Source of the DNA: Phlebopus portentosus
Lineage: Eukaryota; Basidiomycota; Agaricomycetes; Boletales; Boletinellaceae
Length of the DNA stretch: 64,000 nucleotides
Reading direction: 5' to 3'
Assembly: GCA_037892935.1 (NCBI GenBank)
Contig: JAYXKI010000002.1
Coordinates: 2,728,001 to 2,792,000 of the forward strand
This document shows, piece by piece, positions 25,246-37,007 of this stretch. Position 1 is the first letter of the stretch; each line of letters begins with the position of its first letter. The translations under genes and the position numbers were made by a program. A model generated the notes under the pieces. It saw only the letters and a program-made list of their open reading frames with translations. It made no database searches and had not been told where the DNA came from.

Positions 25246-28200
25246 TTAGTGAGCTACGTTACTCGTAGACGAGCCAATCCTAGTGCTACTCTGGGAGCTC
25301 TGGCCACCACCTCGCTTTCGCACAGCACTCGGATCGGACTCGACGATCAGATCATTCTCCGCTCGACGCCGATCTATATCTGCGACGAGCTGTGTGAATG
25401 AAAGGAAGAGTACCTCGGCCTGTGCGAGCGTCGTGTCTAACTCGATCGTCATGCTGAGGTCATTGCAATATTTCAAAATCTCGTCGAACTAAACCAGATC
25501 AATTAAGAATGCATGCCGAATTGAGAAAATGAGAGACAAGAAACAAACCTCGATCAAATACCGCATGATGACGTCGCGATGCGACTCCAGGATGGCAAGT
25601 GCGACAAACAAAACAAAGTTCGTACTGTAATAGTCAGTCCAAAAGACCTCCCATAATCGCAAGACGTCATCAAAGGGGAACTCCCGCTTGAACGCGATAA
25701 GGACCCATCTATACTAAGGATTAGGTTCGGGTCCTACACGAGCGAACAATGTCCTACTCACCGGAAGCAGAAGAATAAATTCAAACCGTCCGCTTTTTCA
25801 AGATGCCTGTACAGCTCGGGATCCATTACGCTGATCAGCTGCTGTAATGTCGACAGTTGTTTCTTCATGCCGCTTTGGTCACGTAGGAAGTTTTGTTTCT
25901 GAGAAAAGACAAACTCTTAGTGAATTTCGATCATCAAATAAAAGGAAGTGAAGGTACCATCCGATTCATCACCTCTACGAAACACCAAAACGTCATCTCC
26001 TCATCCCCACCCATCACGACATAAATCGGAGCACACAAATCCGACATTCCCTGCACGTACCCTTCATCACCTTCAAGTCAGTACAACGACAACAACGACA
26101 ACACACAGAAAAATGCAAACTCGTCACGAGTGAGGTTTCGAAGATAAAGTGGACAGTGACGTACCGAGCTGCTTCTCATAGAAGTTATATGTAAGCAGGA
26201 TTCCAGCAAGTCTCTCGATATGATCATTACTAGGAGCTTGTGCACCATAATCATTTGAGTGAGGCGAGAAGGTCGAGAACCGACGTGGTGCTCTTGCCTC
26301 GTCCAGGTCCTGGCTCGACGTGGATGAGGATGAAGAAGAACTAGACGGTTGAACTACGAAGAGTGGTTGAGTGCGATCTGTCCGTCGGCAATCTACGTCA
26401 ATGCGATGCCTCTCTTCGACAATATCCTGTCGGTCGAAAACTTCCTCTACTCCACACCACTCGTCCTTAAGTTGCTGGTACTGTGCCCTTTGAAATAGTC
26501 AGACTTGATATATTGTAATGGAAGTCCGAGAAACCTACCTTCTTTCCTCCCATCTTTGCGCCCTTTCAGCATCACTAACATCCCAATCCAATACACCAAG
26601 GATAAATGGCCATACGCGTTTCCGTAGACTGCCACGCGGACTAACACCCCTCCTGAAAATCTCCTTTCGCATCTCCTCTTTGCGCACTCTCGGTCGCCCA
26701 TCGGCTTTAAACCAACTCAGCCACGTCTCCTCATCTACGGGATGACGAGGATCACGCGTGCTTCGAGGTTTCGGTAGGTTCACAGATGTATGCAATAACT
26801 CGAAGACTCCAAGTTCTCCGTCTTCATTCATTCTAGAACTCGAAGGAGTTGATGTGCCTGAAACCACTGGAATCGCTCGCGCTTCGCGTTGACGTGCTCG
26901 TTCACCCTCTTCAGCCACGACCCGTGCCCATCGTGCAAGATACACACGTGCACTGTCGAACTCGCCTACACCTCCTTTTTCTACCCAGGAACCCCATTGA
27001 GTCTCGCCGTTGGCACTAACAAGGGACTTGACAGGATCCGGGAGGTGCGGAACTATAGGTTGAGCAAGCGGATGAGACAGAATCTGCTGAGCCGCATGAC
27101 GCGTTGCTCTTGTCAATTGTGCAAAGCTTTGGAGAAGTGCAGCTCGAGCTTGCGAGCTTGACTGAGGAGATCCTGGAGGGTGTAAAGACCGATGCAAAAC
27201 GGATGACCTTTCCGAATACGGATTGGAACCGTTTGCGTTAGTTGAGGTCGATGCATTGGCGGAAGACAGGGGCCTCGGTCGCCTATGTGCTGGAACCGGA
27301 GAGTACGAGTTAGCATACGAAGACCTGGCTAGAATGTCATCGACCGCATCATCATCGAATATCTGCATCGTGTGCGCTTCGATGTCAGCTTTACTTGGGT
27401 CCACGAGATACAAAGTAGATTGAAGGTTGGATCTGAGGAGATGCGCATATTGTCTGAGACGAGCAAGGAGATCCTCGCCACCCCACGTCGTAGTCAAACC
27501 AGGAGCACGAGAGCCAGAATCCAAGACGCGCGGAGGGTATGCACTGGAACCCGATGTCGACTGGTTGATTGGCGGCGAAATGGGAGACGTGCTGAATGAT
27601 CGGGATTCCTCATCATGAAAATACAAAGTCGGAAGCGTCGAGCCGCTAATCAGGTTAATAGCAATGGAGCCATCTGCAACACAGAAGAGAATCATGAGTC
27701 CAGTATGATCAAGCTGTATCTAGTAGACTTACGCCAAGATGTGAGAGTAGGAGGGTGCACAATGAGCGAGTAGACCGATGTCAACGGCACTGAGAATGCA
27801 TAGGTCTCGGGGCGCCTGATGGGCAGATCAATGAAGACAACATCTGCAGAAAGGGACACCTCAGATAAGCTCCTTTATCTCAAATGACATCAAGGACGAA
27901 CCATCATCTTCGTCGTCCAAACCTGCTCTCTCTTCAATCCTTATGAATTTCTCCCATTCTTCTTCACCCTTCTCGTTCAATAGAGACTCCGGGATCCATG
28001 CAAGTAGATAAGTCGCATTGACAGCATCCTATAATACAGGATACATTTCAGTTAGACAAATGAAAGACCAAAAGCCTAGTGAACTTACGCGTTTGACGAG
28101 GGTGACGAACCCGGGGATGTTGTCCTTTGCATATGCGGTCGGATGGACATACACCTTCGACTTGCTATACAACAACCGATACTTCTCATTCTCTTCATCC

Positions 28201-28368
28201 GAGACAGAGCTATGCATAAGTGGGTGTTCTTCACGCTTAATCTCGACCATCGATTCGTCCTGTTTCATCCGCGTCATCATTCAGTACAGTACTCAGACCT
28301 GTGTTCGGATAGGGGCGACGTACCGACACTGTAGAAAGCGACAGAGTAGTGAGGTCTGGGCTAGTCAT
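25246..28368 (-). CDS. Rab GTPase-activating protein, TBC domain (Gyp7/TBC1D15-like)
   Basis: Stimulates GTP hydrolysis on Rab proteins, in yeast Gyp7 mainly Ypt7 of the vacuole. The start exon is MTSPDLTTLSLSTVS at 28,368, joined to a PH-like N-terminal region (YRLLYSKSKVYVHPTAY, DNIPGFVTLVKR). A long central exon contains the Ser-rich linker and the start of the TBC domain (GVSPRGSLRKRVWPFILGV). Catalytic fingers are visible: the arginine finger in RIDVDCRRTDR (IxxDxxR) and the glutamine finger in GYVQGMSDLCAPI. Further TBC parts are FFFCFRWVLIAFKREFPFD and RLWEVFWTDYYS. The C-terminal tail is Ser/Gly-rich, with stop at 25,246. The frame is intact throughout. The TBC identity is firm and the Gyp7 class likely from the N-terminal domain. 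Confidence 0.88.
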
Positions 28369-28595
28369 AGCCAAGACGACGATTAAAAGGGAATAGGTGC
28401 CCGCGTTGAGCTGCGGACTGAGCGTGGACTGAGAAGAGCAAGAGCAGCGGCGCAGTCTGCACAGCTGTTGATTCATTCCACGGGTCACGCGTCATTATTC
28501 CATTGCCTCATACGCGTATCATGACGGTCTACACAAATTTAGGAATGCCTTCAAGATAGTGAATTCACTTCACAACACAAAAATCAAAGCTACTG

Positions 28596-31500
28596 CTATA
28601 AGACATCCCGGACAAAGCTAAGAGTCCCTAAGCTTGCAGTGATTGCTTCCATGATCCGCTTGCTCTCTTGAGTCTCGGCTTCTCTCAACGTCTCCAATGA
28701 ATCACGCAATTCAGGATTAGCCACAAACACTTCCCCATGCATCCGAAGCATCGCTCCTATGACCGCCTGAACCGCCTCGAAATCACGATGTGAGTGCAAT
28801 CGTTGACGTAGTGCATTCATAAATGTGCGAAGACCTTCAAGCGAGGATCCAAGGGATCGGAGCTCGAGGTCGAGTCCCGCGGGCGTGAGGATCTTCAGAT
28901 AGACGAAGAAATCCTCGTCTTGAACAAGGACATTAATGTAAGCGCTTGAATCCCAAGACTTTGAATTCACTTACAATCTCCTTCAGGATCTTGCGATATC
29001 AATTTGCGGTAGAACTTGCTCTCTGACTGGGCGGCGCCAGGCTCGAGCCTCTTGCTCCTCTTCTTCGCCTGTTCCTGAGAATCGTCCTTCTGCGTCACAG
29101 CAAATCGCTGTTCCACGCCGGGCAGTGTAGGCAAGAAAAATGGAGCCTTTTCGGGAGGTTTGGGGGGTTCCTTAGGCTTGTTTCGTTGCTGATAGGCAAT
29201 CATGAGTCAGTCATAAATTCAGAGGAATAATTAAATCAACTGCTTACTTGGATGACCTCGAGATTCAGCAGAGTCTGCCATCGTGCCCGCGGAAGTAGGG
29301 TTAAAGTGATAAGATCACCACCGAGTTGCGAAGGAGTAGAGTAGACATCTGATGGTTCCTCAACTGTCAGCGCTTGGAGGGCTTCCAAAGCTAGACAACC
29401 AATGTCAGCAAATACTGTACCAAGAGTGGATAAGATCAATCTATATCACCTTCCATTTCAGCTGTTCCCTGTATTGAAGGAAGAGAGACATCTCCGCCGT
29501 CCACGTCAACGACACCGTGTAACGAAACATCCGTATATTGCGCTCTGTTTGCCCTAACAATAGATTACTTCAGTGAAAATTAGCATGCACAATGAATGGA
29601 AACAATAATTACCAGAGATAAACACCGACACTATCCACGTGCGCAGTAGCAAGGAAGTCGCCCGTCGGAGAGAACGTCACGCTAGTTGCAAGGCTTGGTG
29701 TCCGGAACGCGTCTATCAGTCTACCAGTTGGGATGTCAAAAGTCCGTATGATGGAGTCCAGGGAAGTCGTGATGAGCCATCGAGAATCTGGAGAGAACGT
29801 CTGTTCATTTGAACAAGTGTAATCTCAGCATAAGATCCATGTGTCTTCGGCGACACGACTCACTATGTCAAGGACGTTCCCCTTGAAATCCGCTAAACTC
29901 ACGGACGATTTGTCTAGTCTCGATGTCTACAAGACGAACGACGAGATCATCGCAAATAACAGCGAGCAAACCACTGTCACGCTGCAATAATATCGACGAA
30001 CAGGTACTAGACATCACAAGGGTATGCAAAAGAGCTTCCGTATGGAAATCGAAGAACTATGAAAGGAACGTTGTAAGAAAGCATCCAGATGAAACAATGA
30101 TCAGTGGCTAATAGCGACTCACGTTAACCGTCCCATCCGCAGTGCTAGCAATCAGCAATTTGTTCAGAGAGTCAGTCTCTAGCCCGTTCACCGGACGTTC
30201 GTTTCCTGTTACGCTCAATCGAGACGCTACTTCAGGAGGACGTGGTCCTATTTTATAGGACTTTCGTCGAATTCCAGATTGCATGTTGTACATATGAATT
30301 GCTCCGGTGGAGGTACTTGCGATGCCAAAGTTACCACACGCCGATACGCAGACAGCCTGGATCGGTGCGAATAATTGTAAGCAAGGAGTGCTCGCAAGGA
30401 TATACGATCCATACAGCAAGTATAACTCACCTGGACAGACCCAACGGTCGTCTTCCGCTTGCCTTTTGACTCTTTTGACGCCTCATTGAGATTGAGCACC
30501 CATTTCCCGAGCTTCTTGTCACGAACAGACCACGTCCGAGCGACGGATTCCTGTTTGTGCGCAGTCAGGACGTCGTCCCAATCTCTTGAACGCGTCGTCG
30601 AATAAGCTAGTTGAGTAATTGGCGGGAGTTTAAGGTTGGCCACGGGTGTTGAAAGAGCCGTGGCCTTTTTAGTTAGAGAGCCTGGATAAAATCACATTCA
30701 GATCGACTCGAAGGAACAGGCCGAATCAACGATAACATACCCTGAGAGAGCTCAAAACTTCGAGAATCTCGTACTACGGACGTCAGTCTTAGACTTCTAT
30801 CCCTCGAAGCAGTCAAGAGCTGTTTTCCATCGTCGCCATAATATCGAATCAAATGCGGAGGTTCATGGTGACCGGAACGAAACTTAAGAAGTCGGGGAGG
30901 GGATCCTGGTGACTCGAAGAACCATTGCTTTATGATGCGTAATATAAGAACATTATCATAAAAAGAGAATGATAACCGCGTACCTTGACGCTGTTGTCTT
31001 CTCCAGAACTGATGAGAACCGGTTGACCGGGTACCCACTCTATGGCTGTCACAGCACGATCATGCGCTCCCCGAATAATATGAAGTAGTCGTCCATTGTT
31101 ATTGAGATCCCATAACGCAATGTGTCCAATTGAGGAAGCGCTGGCAAGGACGTGCTGACCGTCTTTGAAAGCAGTTCAACACCACGCGACTGCAATATAG
31201 ATTGCCACTGTGGTACTTACCACTTCTGAACGAGAGACTCCGGATAGGAGAATCATCCATATAAATTCGCATGAGGCGCTCGTCCGCTCTGATATCATAG
31301 ACCGAGATTTCTCCTGACGAGAACCCAATTGCGACGACGTCAATAGCGGGCGATTGGACGAGAGCAGTTATAGCACAGGGAGTACCCTTGTCTACGCTGT
31401 CTCGTAATTTTTTGCCGTCAAACTTATGAATGCACGCCCTAGCAGCAAATATAAACGAACGGAAAATGAAGCAGGAAGCATGAGTGCCGCTTACTGGGTT

Positions 31501-32285
31501 CGTATATTCCACAGTTGCATAGTCCCTTGACTACTGGCAACAAGCACTTTATTGAGATATGTAGCAGGATGCAGAACACTCGTCGCCGTAAACCCATTCT
31601 CGAAATGAATCGATCCTGCGAGTTCTACGTTCATAAAAATATCAGACAAAAACTTTCAGTAGTAGTCCTGTGGTAAACTAACCCATCGTCACGCAGTTCC
31701 ATATCAAGAGATGCGACCCGTCCTCGGTGAGGGAAAGCATTTGGTCTCCAAGAGGAAGGATCGAAGATATATTCGATTCGAGTGGGTTTGTTAACCGACC
31801 GACCTATACGAAGTCAATGAGGTCTCCGAAGAAAATGGAGGAACAGGTCCTACCTCCTTAGCTCTCACATATTTTACAATATTAGGACCTGAGGAAGCCC
31901 AAACGGAGTCACCACTAAAAGCAAGACACGAAATGGGATGATCGCAATCCGGTGCTACGCAAAAATGAAATGAACGCTCTCCTCATTGCCAAACGAGAGA
32001 CTTTGACATACCAACAAAAAGCAAAGTCATCTTTCCACCCTCCCACATAGCCCACGACCTCCCGAGGCATGTCAAAATATTCAATCGAGGTCCTTCTGTC
32101 GCGCCTTTAAACGAGCGAGCTTGCAGAACGAACGGGATTCGGTTTGTCACTAAGCCTAGAGCTCGGAAGGGCGCGAAGAGACGCGGCTTTTGAGATTTTG
32201 TTTCATTTGCGGATTTTGTAGGTGAGTCTGTGCGTGTCCTCTTCGTTGGTCGAGCACCAATCTCTTGTAAAGAGTTCGTGACCAT
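28596..32285 (-). CDS. UTP21: U3 snoRNP / SSU processome WD40 protein Utp21 (WDR36)
   Basis: A nucleolar double beta-propeller protein needed for 18S rRNA maturation. The ATG at 32,285 (MVTNSLQEIGARPTKRTRTD) precedes FAPFRALGLVTNRIPFVLQ, the usual start of the first propeller. WD motifs follow, e.g. HDRAVTAIEWVPGQPVLISS, YYGDDGKQLLTASRDRSLRL, AVCVSACGNFGIASTSTGAI and FSPDSRWLITTSLDSIIRTF. The C-terminal Utp21 domain (28,596-29,200) contains GVEQRFAVTQ, SKFYRKLISQ and LDLELRSLG, and stops after SLGTLSFVRDVL. At 29,879-29,882 a run of four C on the plus strand shifts the frame in a conserved exon (REFSGFQ then NVLDI, next exon TFSPDSRW); three C would be expected. As the yeast gene is essential, a sequence error is the simplest reading. 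Confidence 0.9.
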
Positions 32286-32444
32286 GGACGTCGGCGTCGA
32301 AACTTGAAAGTGAAAGTCCACGACGGACGGACGCGTTCAGAAATTTTGGATGCTGCCAGTGATCGGCGTCGAAACCGTGTCTATCGTGTCAGTATCAACT
32401 CTCTCCCTCTTCCAACATCCTCTACACAGCGCCGCAGAAAGGAA
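32286..32444. promoter_or_regulatory. Shared divergent promoter of UTP21 and SRP receptor beta
   Basis: Only about 160 bases separate the two divergent start codons, so both transcripts must start from this stretch or within it. No TATA box stands out; CT-rich tracts precede the plus-strand start. Confidence 0.5.
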
Positions 32445-33472
32445 ATGCCCTCCCAACGGACTCCAGTGACTCTACCGGCGTTTCCACCTTCTGTTCTTCT
32501 GGCTGTATCACTTGCCATCTCTCTTTTAGCCATTTTGAGTAGGTTTTCAATCTTACCTCCCAATGCGTTAAACCGGCTGAGAGAAGTCCGTGTTCATAGT
32601 TATTGTATACATCTCTAAATCGAGATCATCATCCAAGAAGAACTTAGTACTCTTGCTTGGAAATGAAGATGCAGGGAAGAGCGCGATATTATCTACGGTA
32701 TGATTGCGCTCGTTCGTTCACAGTCTCATTATAGGCTCCTCCTGATCGTGTCTTCTCTATATTCAGATAGTTTACGAGCATACCCTCCCATCTCACACGT
32801 CATTCCAGGTCAACAGCTCATACATCCCAGAATCCTTTCTACCAAAGAGGCAGCTGCAGATAGTCGACGTCCCTGGGCATCCACGCCTACGCGATACATT
32901 CAAGACGTACATATCCGACTCCAAAGCAATCGTTTTCGTTGTCGACGCTAGTACAATCACGAGGAACGGGCGCGATGTAGCCGAGTGAGTGTCGTCAATT
33001 TCATTAATTCTAGGCTTCAAACTTACTGAGCACGTCGTCGTCGAGACACCTACACCACATCCTCCACGCGCTCACCTCCCTTCCCCCGACACACACCCTC
33101 CCTCCTCTACTCATCCTCGCACACAAATTCGACCTGCTCTCTTCCAGCAGCACACAAGACCGCTCCACACTCGCCATCTCGCGCGTGCGCACCGTGCTCG
33201 AACGCGAACTCGAAAAGCGACGGCAAGTCGCCGCAGGAGGCGTCAGCGTCGAAGGGCTCGGTGCTGAAGGCGAAGGGACCGAAATGGGTGGACTCGAATG
33301 TGGGTCAAGCCCTGCGTTCAGATTCAGCGAGTGGGAGGGTGGGGAGGTCGGATTTGCTGCTAGCTTTGTTAGAGTTGGCGAATCTGTGAGTTCTGAGGGA
33401 CGCGAGGAGAAGAGTGCCAACGGCTTCTCTGGGCTGGATGCGTTGAGGACTTGGATAGATGGGCTCCCGTGA
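32445..33472 (+). CDS. SRP102: Signal recognition particle receptor subunit beta
   Basis: A small GTPase anchored in the ER membrane that holds SRP receptor alpha. Exon 1 begins MPSQRTPVTLPAF and has one hydrophobic anchor (VLLAVSLAISLLAILSRFSI). The next exon gives the P-loop NLVLLLGNEDAGKSAILST. Later exons give QIVDVPGHPRLRDTF (the DxxG switch), AIVFVVDASTITRN, and LILAHKFDLLSSSS, where the usual NKxD is HKFD. The C-terminal exon has a Gly/Glu-rich insertion of about 50 residues before FRFSEWEGGEVGFAAS and ends in LDALRTWIDGLP. Length and layout match the SRbeta family, an Arf/Sar-like GTPase with an N-terminal anchor. Confidence 0.88.
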
Positions 33473-34221
33473 TACCTGTTATTATTCCCATAATACTGTG
33501 TTGACCTCAGAGGCGGAACAAACATGAGCAAATAAAGCGTGGAAATAAAATATAACCTTCGTCATCGACACTCTTTTCTTTCCTTACCGCAACCTCAAGA
33601 CAGTGCCGCTCCGTTGCTCTACAGTTTCCCACAACCAGGAAACGGCGATTCGGTTTTGCGAAGACGAATAGGGGGCCAAAGAGCTCACTGTTCCCAGTTG
33701 ATAGATGGAACAGTGGGTGTCAGTGCTCCCTTACAAACGCTCAGGCTACTGCACTGGCTTAACTGGATCTCTCATTGACTTCCTCCATCGGACCTATTTG
33801 CGCCTAGTGGAGTGGAGTCAATAAGGGTTCGACGAAGAGTTTGTATCCGTTTATACTCTGTTGATTTTGAAGTAGGAACACCGTGCAAATTTCTCCTCGT
33901 CCGTACGTACGTACCTACTCGAAACTGAAAACCCGCAAAGAGATGTAGATATAAAGAGAATGGTTAAAACAACGAATAAAGCATGTACGTGTACGAAAGA
34001 AGAGATGCAACAGAGCGGCGCTACTACATTCGCGAAACATGTGAGAAAATTGTGTTGAGAAAATGAAGGGAAAAAGTTGAGGAAATTATCGAAAGCAGAC
34101 ACGTATCATCAACACCACCAACTAACCAACCCAAACAGCCAGCCATCTATCGTACGTCCCTTAACCTTGGCTTTAGGTAAATTATAAAAGATCATATGCC
34201 GGCTGTAGTGGACGGAAGCGT
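33473..34221. other. Convergent intergenic region between SRP102 and SAR1
   Basis: It should hold two 3' untranslated regions. A perfect 9-bp inverted repeat (33,686-33,694 with 33,707-33,715) could form a hairpin. A short (gtac)n run lies near 33,902. No gene was recognised. Confidence 0.4.
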
Positions 34222-35169
34222 TTAGACGTATTGCGACATCCAGCGAATGCCTGGATAGAGAATCCTGTTAGCTACGTCTACCAGGTTTGAAGCAAGGAAA
34301 CCACATACCTTCACCATAACCCTGTCTCTGCACAACCGAGCACATGAAGAGCTCAATCGGGCGAATGTCACTTAACGGCACCTTTCCCTACACACGCACC
34401 GAACAAAACCGTAAACAACCATACTTCACAAGACAGGAAAAGTAACACGCACCTTCCCAGTAGTCTGATACAGCCCAAGATGGTGTCTTAACTCATCCTC
34501 GCTGACAGCACCCGGTGCGTCAATCTTGTTGCCCAGCACGAGGAAAGGAACCTTCGAGAGCTCCTCGATAGATAGCAGCGCGTCGAGCTCAGCTTTTGAC
34601 TCGGCGAAGCGCTCGTGGTCAGCAGCGTCGACCATGAAGACGATACCGTCGACTTCGGGGAAGTAGTCGCGCCAGAGTCGTCGAGCTGTTCATGATTATT
34701 TTGTTTGTTTCAATTTGGAATGGAATAAAAGTTAGTCATTGAACGTCGAACGGTCCCAAACAAGAAATACGTACCTTGGATATGTCCACCCAAATCATAC
34801 GTCGTGAACTTCACATTCCCAATAGCAAGCTCCTCCGACGCTAAACCCGTATCCGTCAGTCACCAACTCGTGTGAACAGGAATCACTGTACGCACTGGGA
34901 TGCAAGGTGGGCTGAAGAACAGCCAGTCGGTCATTCTTCAGCATATGAAGCAGCGTCTATCACAATGTTCTCAGTCAGCTCAACTCCATGATATACGAAC
35001 CGGATGGACGCACCGTCTTTCCAGCATTATCTAACCCAAGGAAGAGGATCTTGGCGTTTTTGTTCACCAGACCTGTTCGGAAGCAACTCAGGTTCATGCT
35101 CGCTTGTGGAAAAACAGAGAACGCACCAAGCTGGGACAGGATATCCCAAAACCAGTCCAAAATCCACAT
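34222..35169 (-). CDS. SAR1: Sar1, COPII coat small GTPase
   Basis: Recruits Sec23/24 and bends ER membrane to form COPII vesicles. Exon 1 encodes the amphipathic N-terminal helix [15 protein letters not shown]; an intron follows directly. Then come the P-loop [12 protein letters not shown], an intron, [29 protein letters not shown], the switch motif [44 protein letters not shown] with NKxD, and the C-terminal helix with stop after GIRWMSQYV at 34,222. All GTPase motifs are complete. Sar1 lacks an N-myristoyl glycine, so the NMT encoded at 43 kb does not act on it. Certain. Confidence 0.96.
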
Positions 35170-35543
35170 TGTATCAATTGGAAGAGGGTAAAAAGAGAAA
35201 GGCGAGATAATTGAATTGACTCGAGGACGGTGCAAGTGAAAGAGGAATGACGAAAGATGCGTGGGAAGGACGACGTGGCGGGTCGCCTTTTCCGTATTCC
35301 AAGTGGTAATCAATTATTCAATGCGTTGTCCTATCCTCTTATCTTACTATCTCTTCTTAGTTGCTGCGTTGAAACTAATATGATGCCATTCCTTGCATTC
35401 CGATACACAGCACAACATCCGTTATTCATCCAACAAATTAATTGAGCGAAACATCTTATAGCGCTGAATGGCCTGATAAAGACGGTCTGGCGTCCCGAAA
35501 ACGAACGACAGGAAACCACCATTTGCCGCATTCTCGAAAATTT
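35170..35543. other. Intergenic region upstream of SAR1
   Basis: It contains the SAR1 promoter and the 3' end of the neighbouring TPR gene on the same strand. No other feature was seen. Confidence 0.4.
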
Positions 35544-36718
35544 TCAAGCTGAAATCCATCCCCAGATCTCACGCGCCATCTCCCCAAGAGTCGCTTCTCG
35601 TGGAGCCGCTCGAGGGCGAAATCGCGTCCCATGGTTTCTGCACCAGATATTCAACGAAATGGTGTCCAGGCTAAGGTTCTCTGCTGAAACACATAGAAGG
35701 CGGGTAAGCAAGCGTCTGCGTTTGCTGACTTGCTTCGTATCAAAGGAAACAGCTGACAGCGATCGCGAGAGCTCCACGTCAAACTTTGGAAGAAAGCCTG
35801 GCGTTGTCTGATTTGCGCGGGTTTGGATTAGATAGGAGACGAGGCCCTTCCAGTCTTCCGCTTGGAGCAGTTCTGCTAGCAGTACAAAAGAGGTATCGAG
35901 CTTTTTGAATCGTTTCCCCAACGATGGACATTCAACGTTTCGGGAAAAGCGCTGCAAACATTCGCGGAGGAGTTTCAGGCTGTTTGAGGAGCCGCCTTCC
36001 GGAGCAAAGAAATACGAGAAACGAGCAGCATTGAGGAAATCATCGACTGAGGCATCTCTAAGCTTCGCAAGAGTCGTTAGGTCACTGGCGGTCTGCTGCA
36101 GATGGAATGTCTCAAATGCGCAGGATGCATGCAGCTCGCGAACACGTCTGGAGTGGGGACTACGATCGATGAGTGTTGTTGATATACGATAGCAATCCGC
36201 AAATTTACGGCGTCGTTCTGCATTCTTGGCTTCCGACCATCGAGATTCCAGGATGTCAATGATACGTAGTTGCTCTGAGGACTGAGCTCCAAACGTGTCT
36301 GATTGGTTGAAGTTTTCGGTAAGCAACTGGCGCGAAAACTTCCAATCTCCCCGGCTGGTGTAGATTCTACTCTTGAGCAACCACGCTCTTGAAGCTATGG
36401 TGCCGTTTGAGAGTTTGATGACAGAGTCGACATCTTGTTCAGAAAGATCGAATTCTTGCTCGCCAAAGTAAAGACAGGCGCGCTTATAGTACAGGTCAGG
36501 GTCCTCGGGATACGTTTCTGGGGGATCGGTTAGAGGGATGTCACCTATAGACTGACGCGAGATAAGTGCGTACTGATGGATTGTGTCAAGTACGGAATCG
36601 AGTTCTCGTTGATGTACGAGACAACCGGAGGCGAATATTCCGAGAAAATACAAACAACGAAGATGCACAGAATAGGCATAAGGATGGAGGCAAGAGTCAC
36701 CAAGACACAGAGTTTCAT
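35544..36718 (-). CDS. Divergent p58IPK/DNAJC3-like TPR protein without J domain
   Basis: One long open frame (35,544-36,668) encodes helical repeats with weak tetratricopeptide pattern: LYYKRACLYFGEQEFDLSEQ, then WLLKSRIYTSRGDWKFSRQL. A middle part with SPHSRRVRELHASCAF, SLKLLRECLQRF and GKRFKKLDTSF follows the layout of DNAJC3/p58IPK, an ER co-chaperone. The protein ends EMAREIWGWISA with no J domain and no HPD motif. The frame has no ATG of its own near the 5' end (the first candidate is GTG), so an upstream exon must supply the start. An ATG at 36,718 opens a hydrophobic stretch (MKLCVLVTLASILMPILCIF) that could be an ER signal, but I could not find a clean intron joining them. The family assignment is inference; start uncertain. 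Confidence 0.55.
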
Positions 36719-37007
36719 CTTTGTCTTCAACAAAGAGCAGAGCAAGAGTCCAGTTTTTCCTTCGTATCGTGCTGAGCAGTAAAAGATACCAAGACAGTTC
36801 CTAATCAAAGAAATACGTCACATGAACACACAAGTATGATATGAAGTGGATGGACAGGACAAGTGGTCCAAAACGTAGGTAGAAAGCCATGCCACCGTGT
36901 TTGGTCGTGTTTAATGCTTCATTCAACTTGATACGACCACGTGAGTGCGAATCGACGCCGATCACCTGGGTGGCGCTCTTTCAAAGTTGCAACTCCCTAG
37001 ATCAATC

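Noticed and set aside
32286..32321. Longer N-terminus for Utp21 starting at 32,321
   Set aside because: The codon there is GTG; the first ATG in frame is at 32,285.
36945..37007. Longer N-terminus for PIG-M
   Set aside because: The upstream start is a GTG; the ATG at 37,008 begins the normal N-terminus before the first membrane helix.
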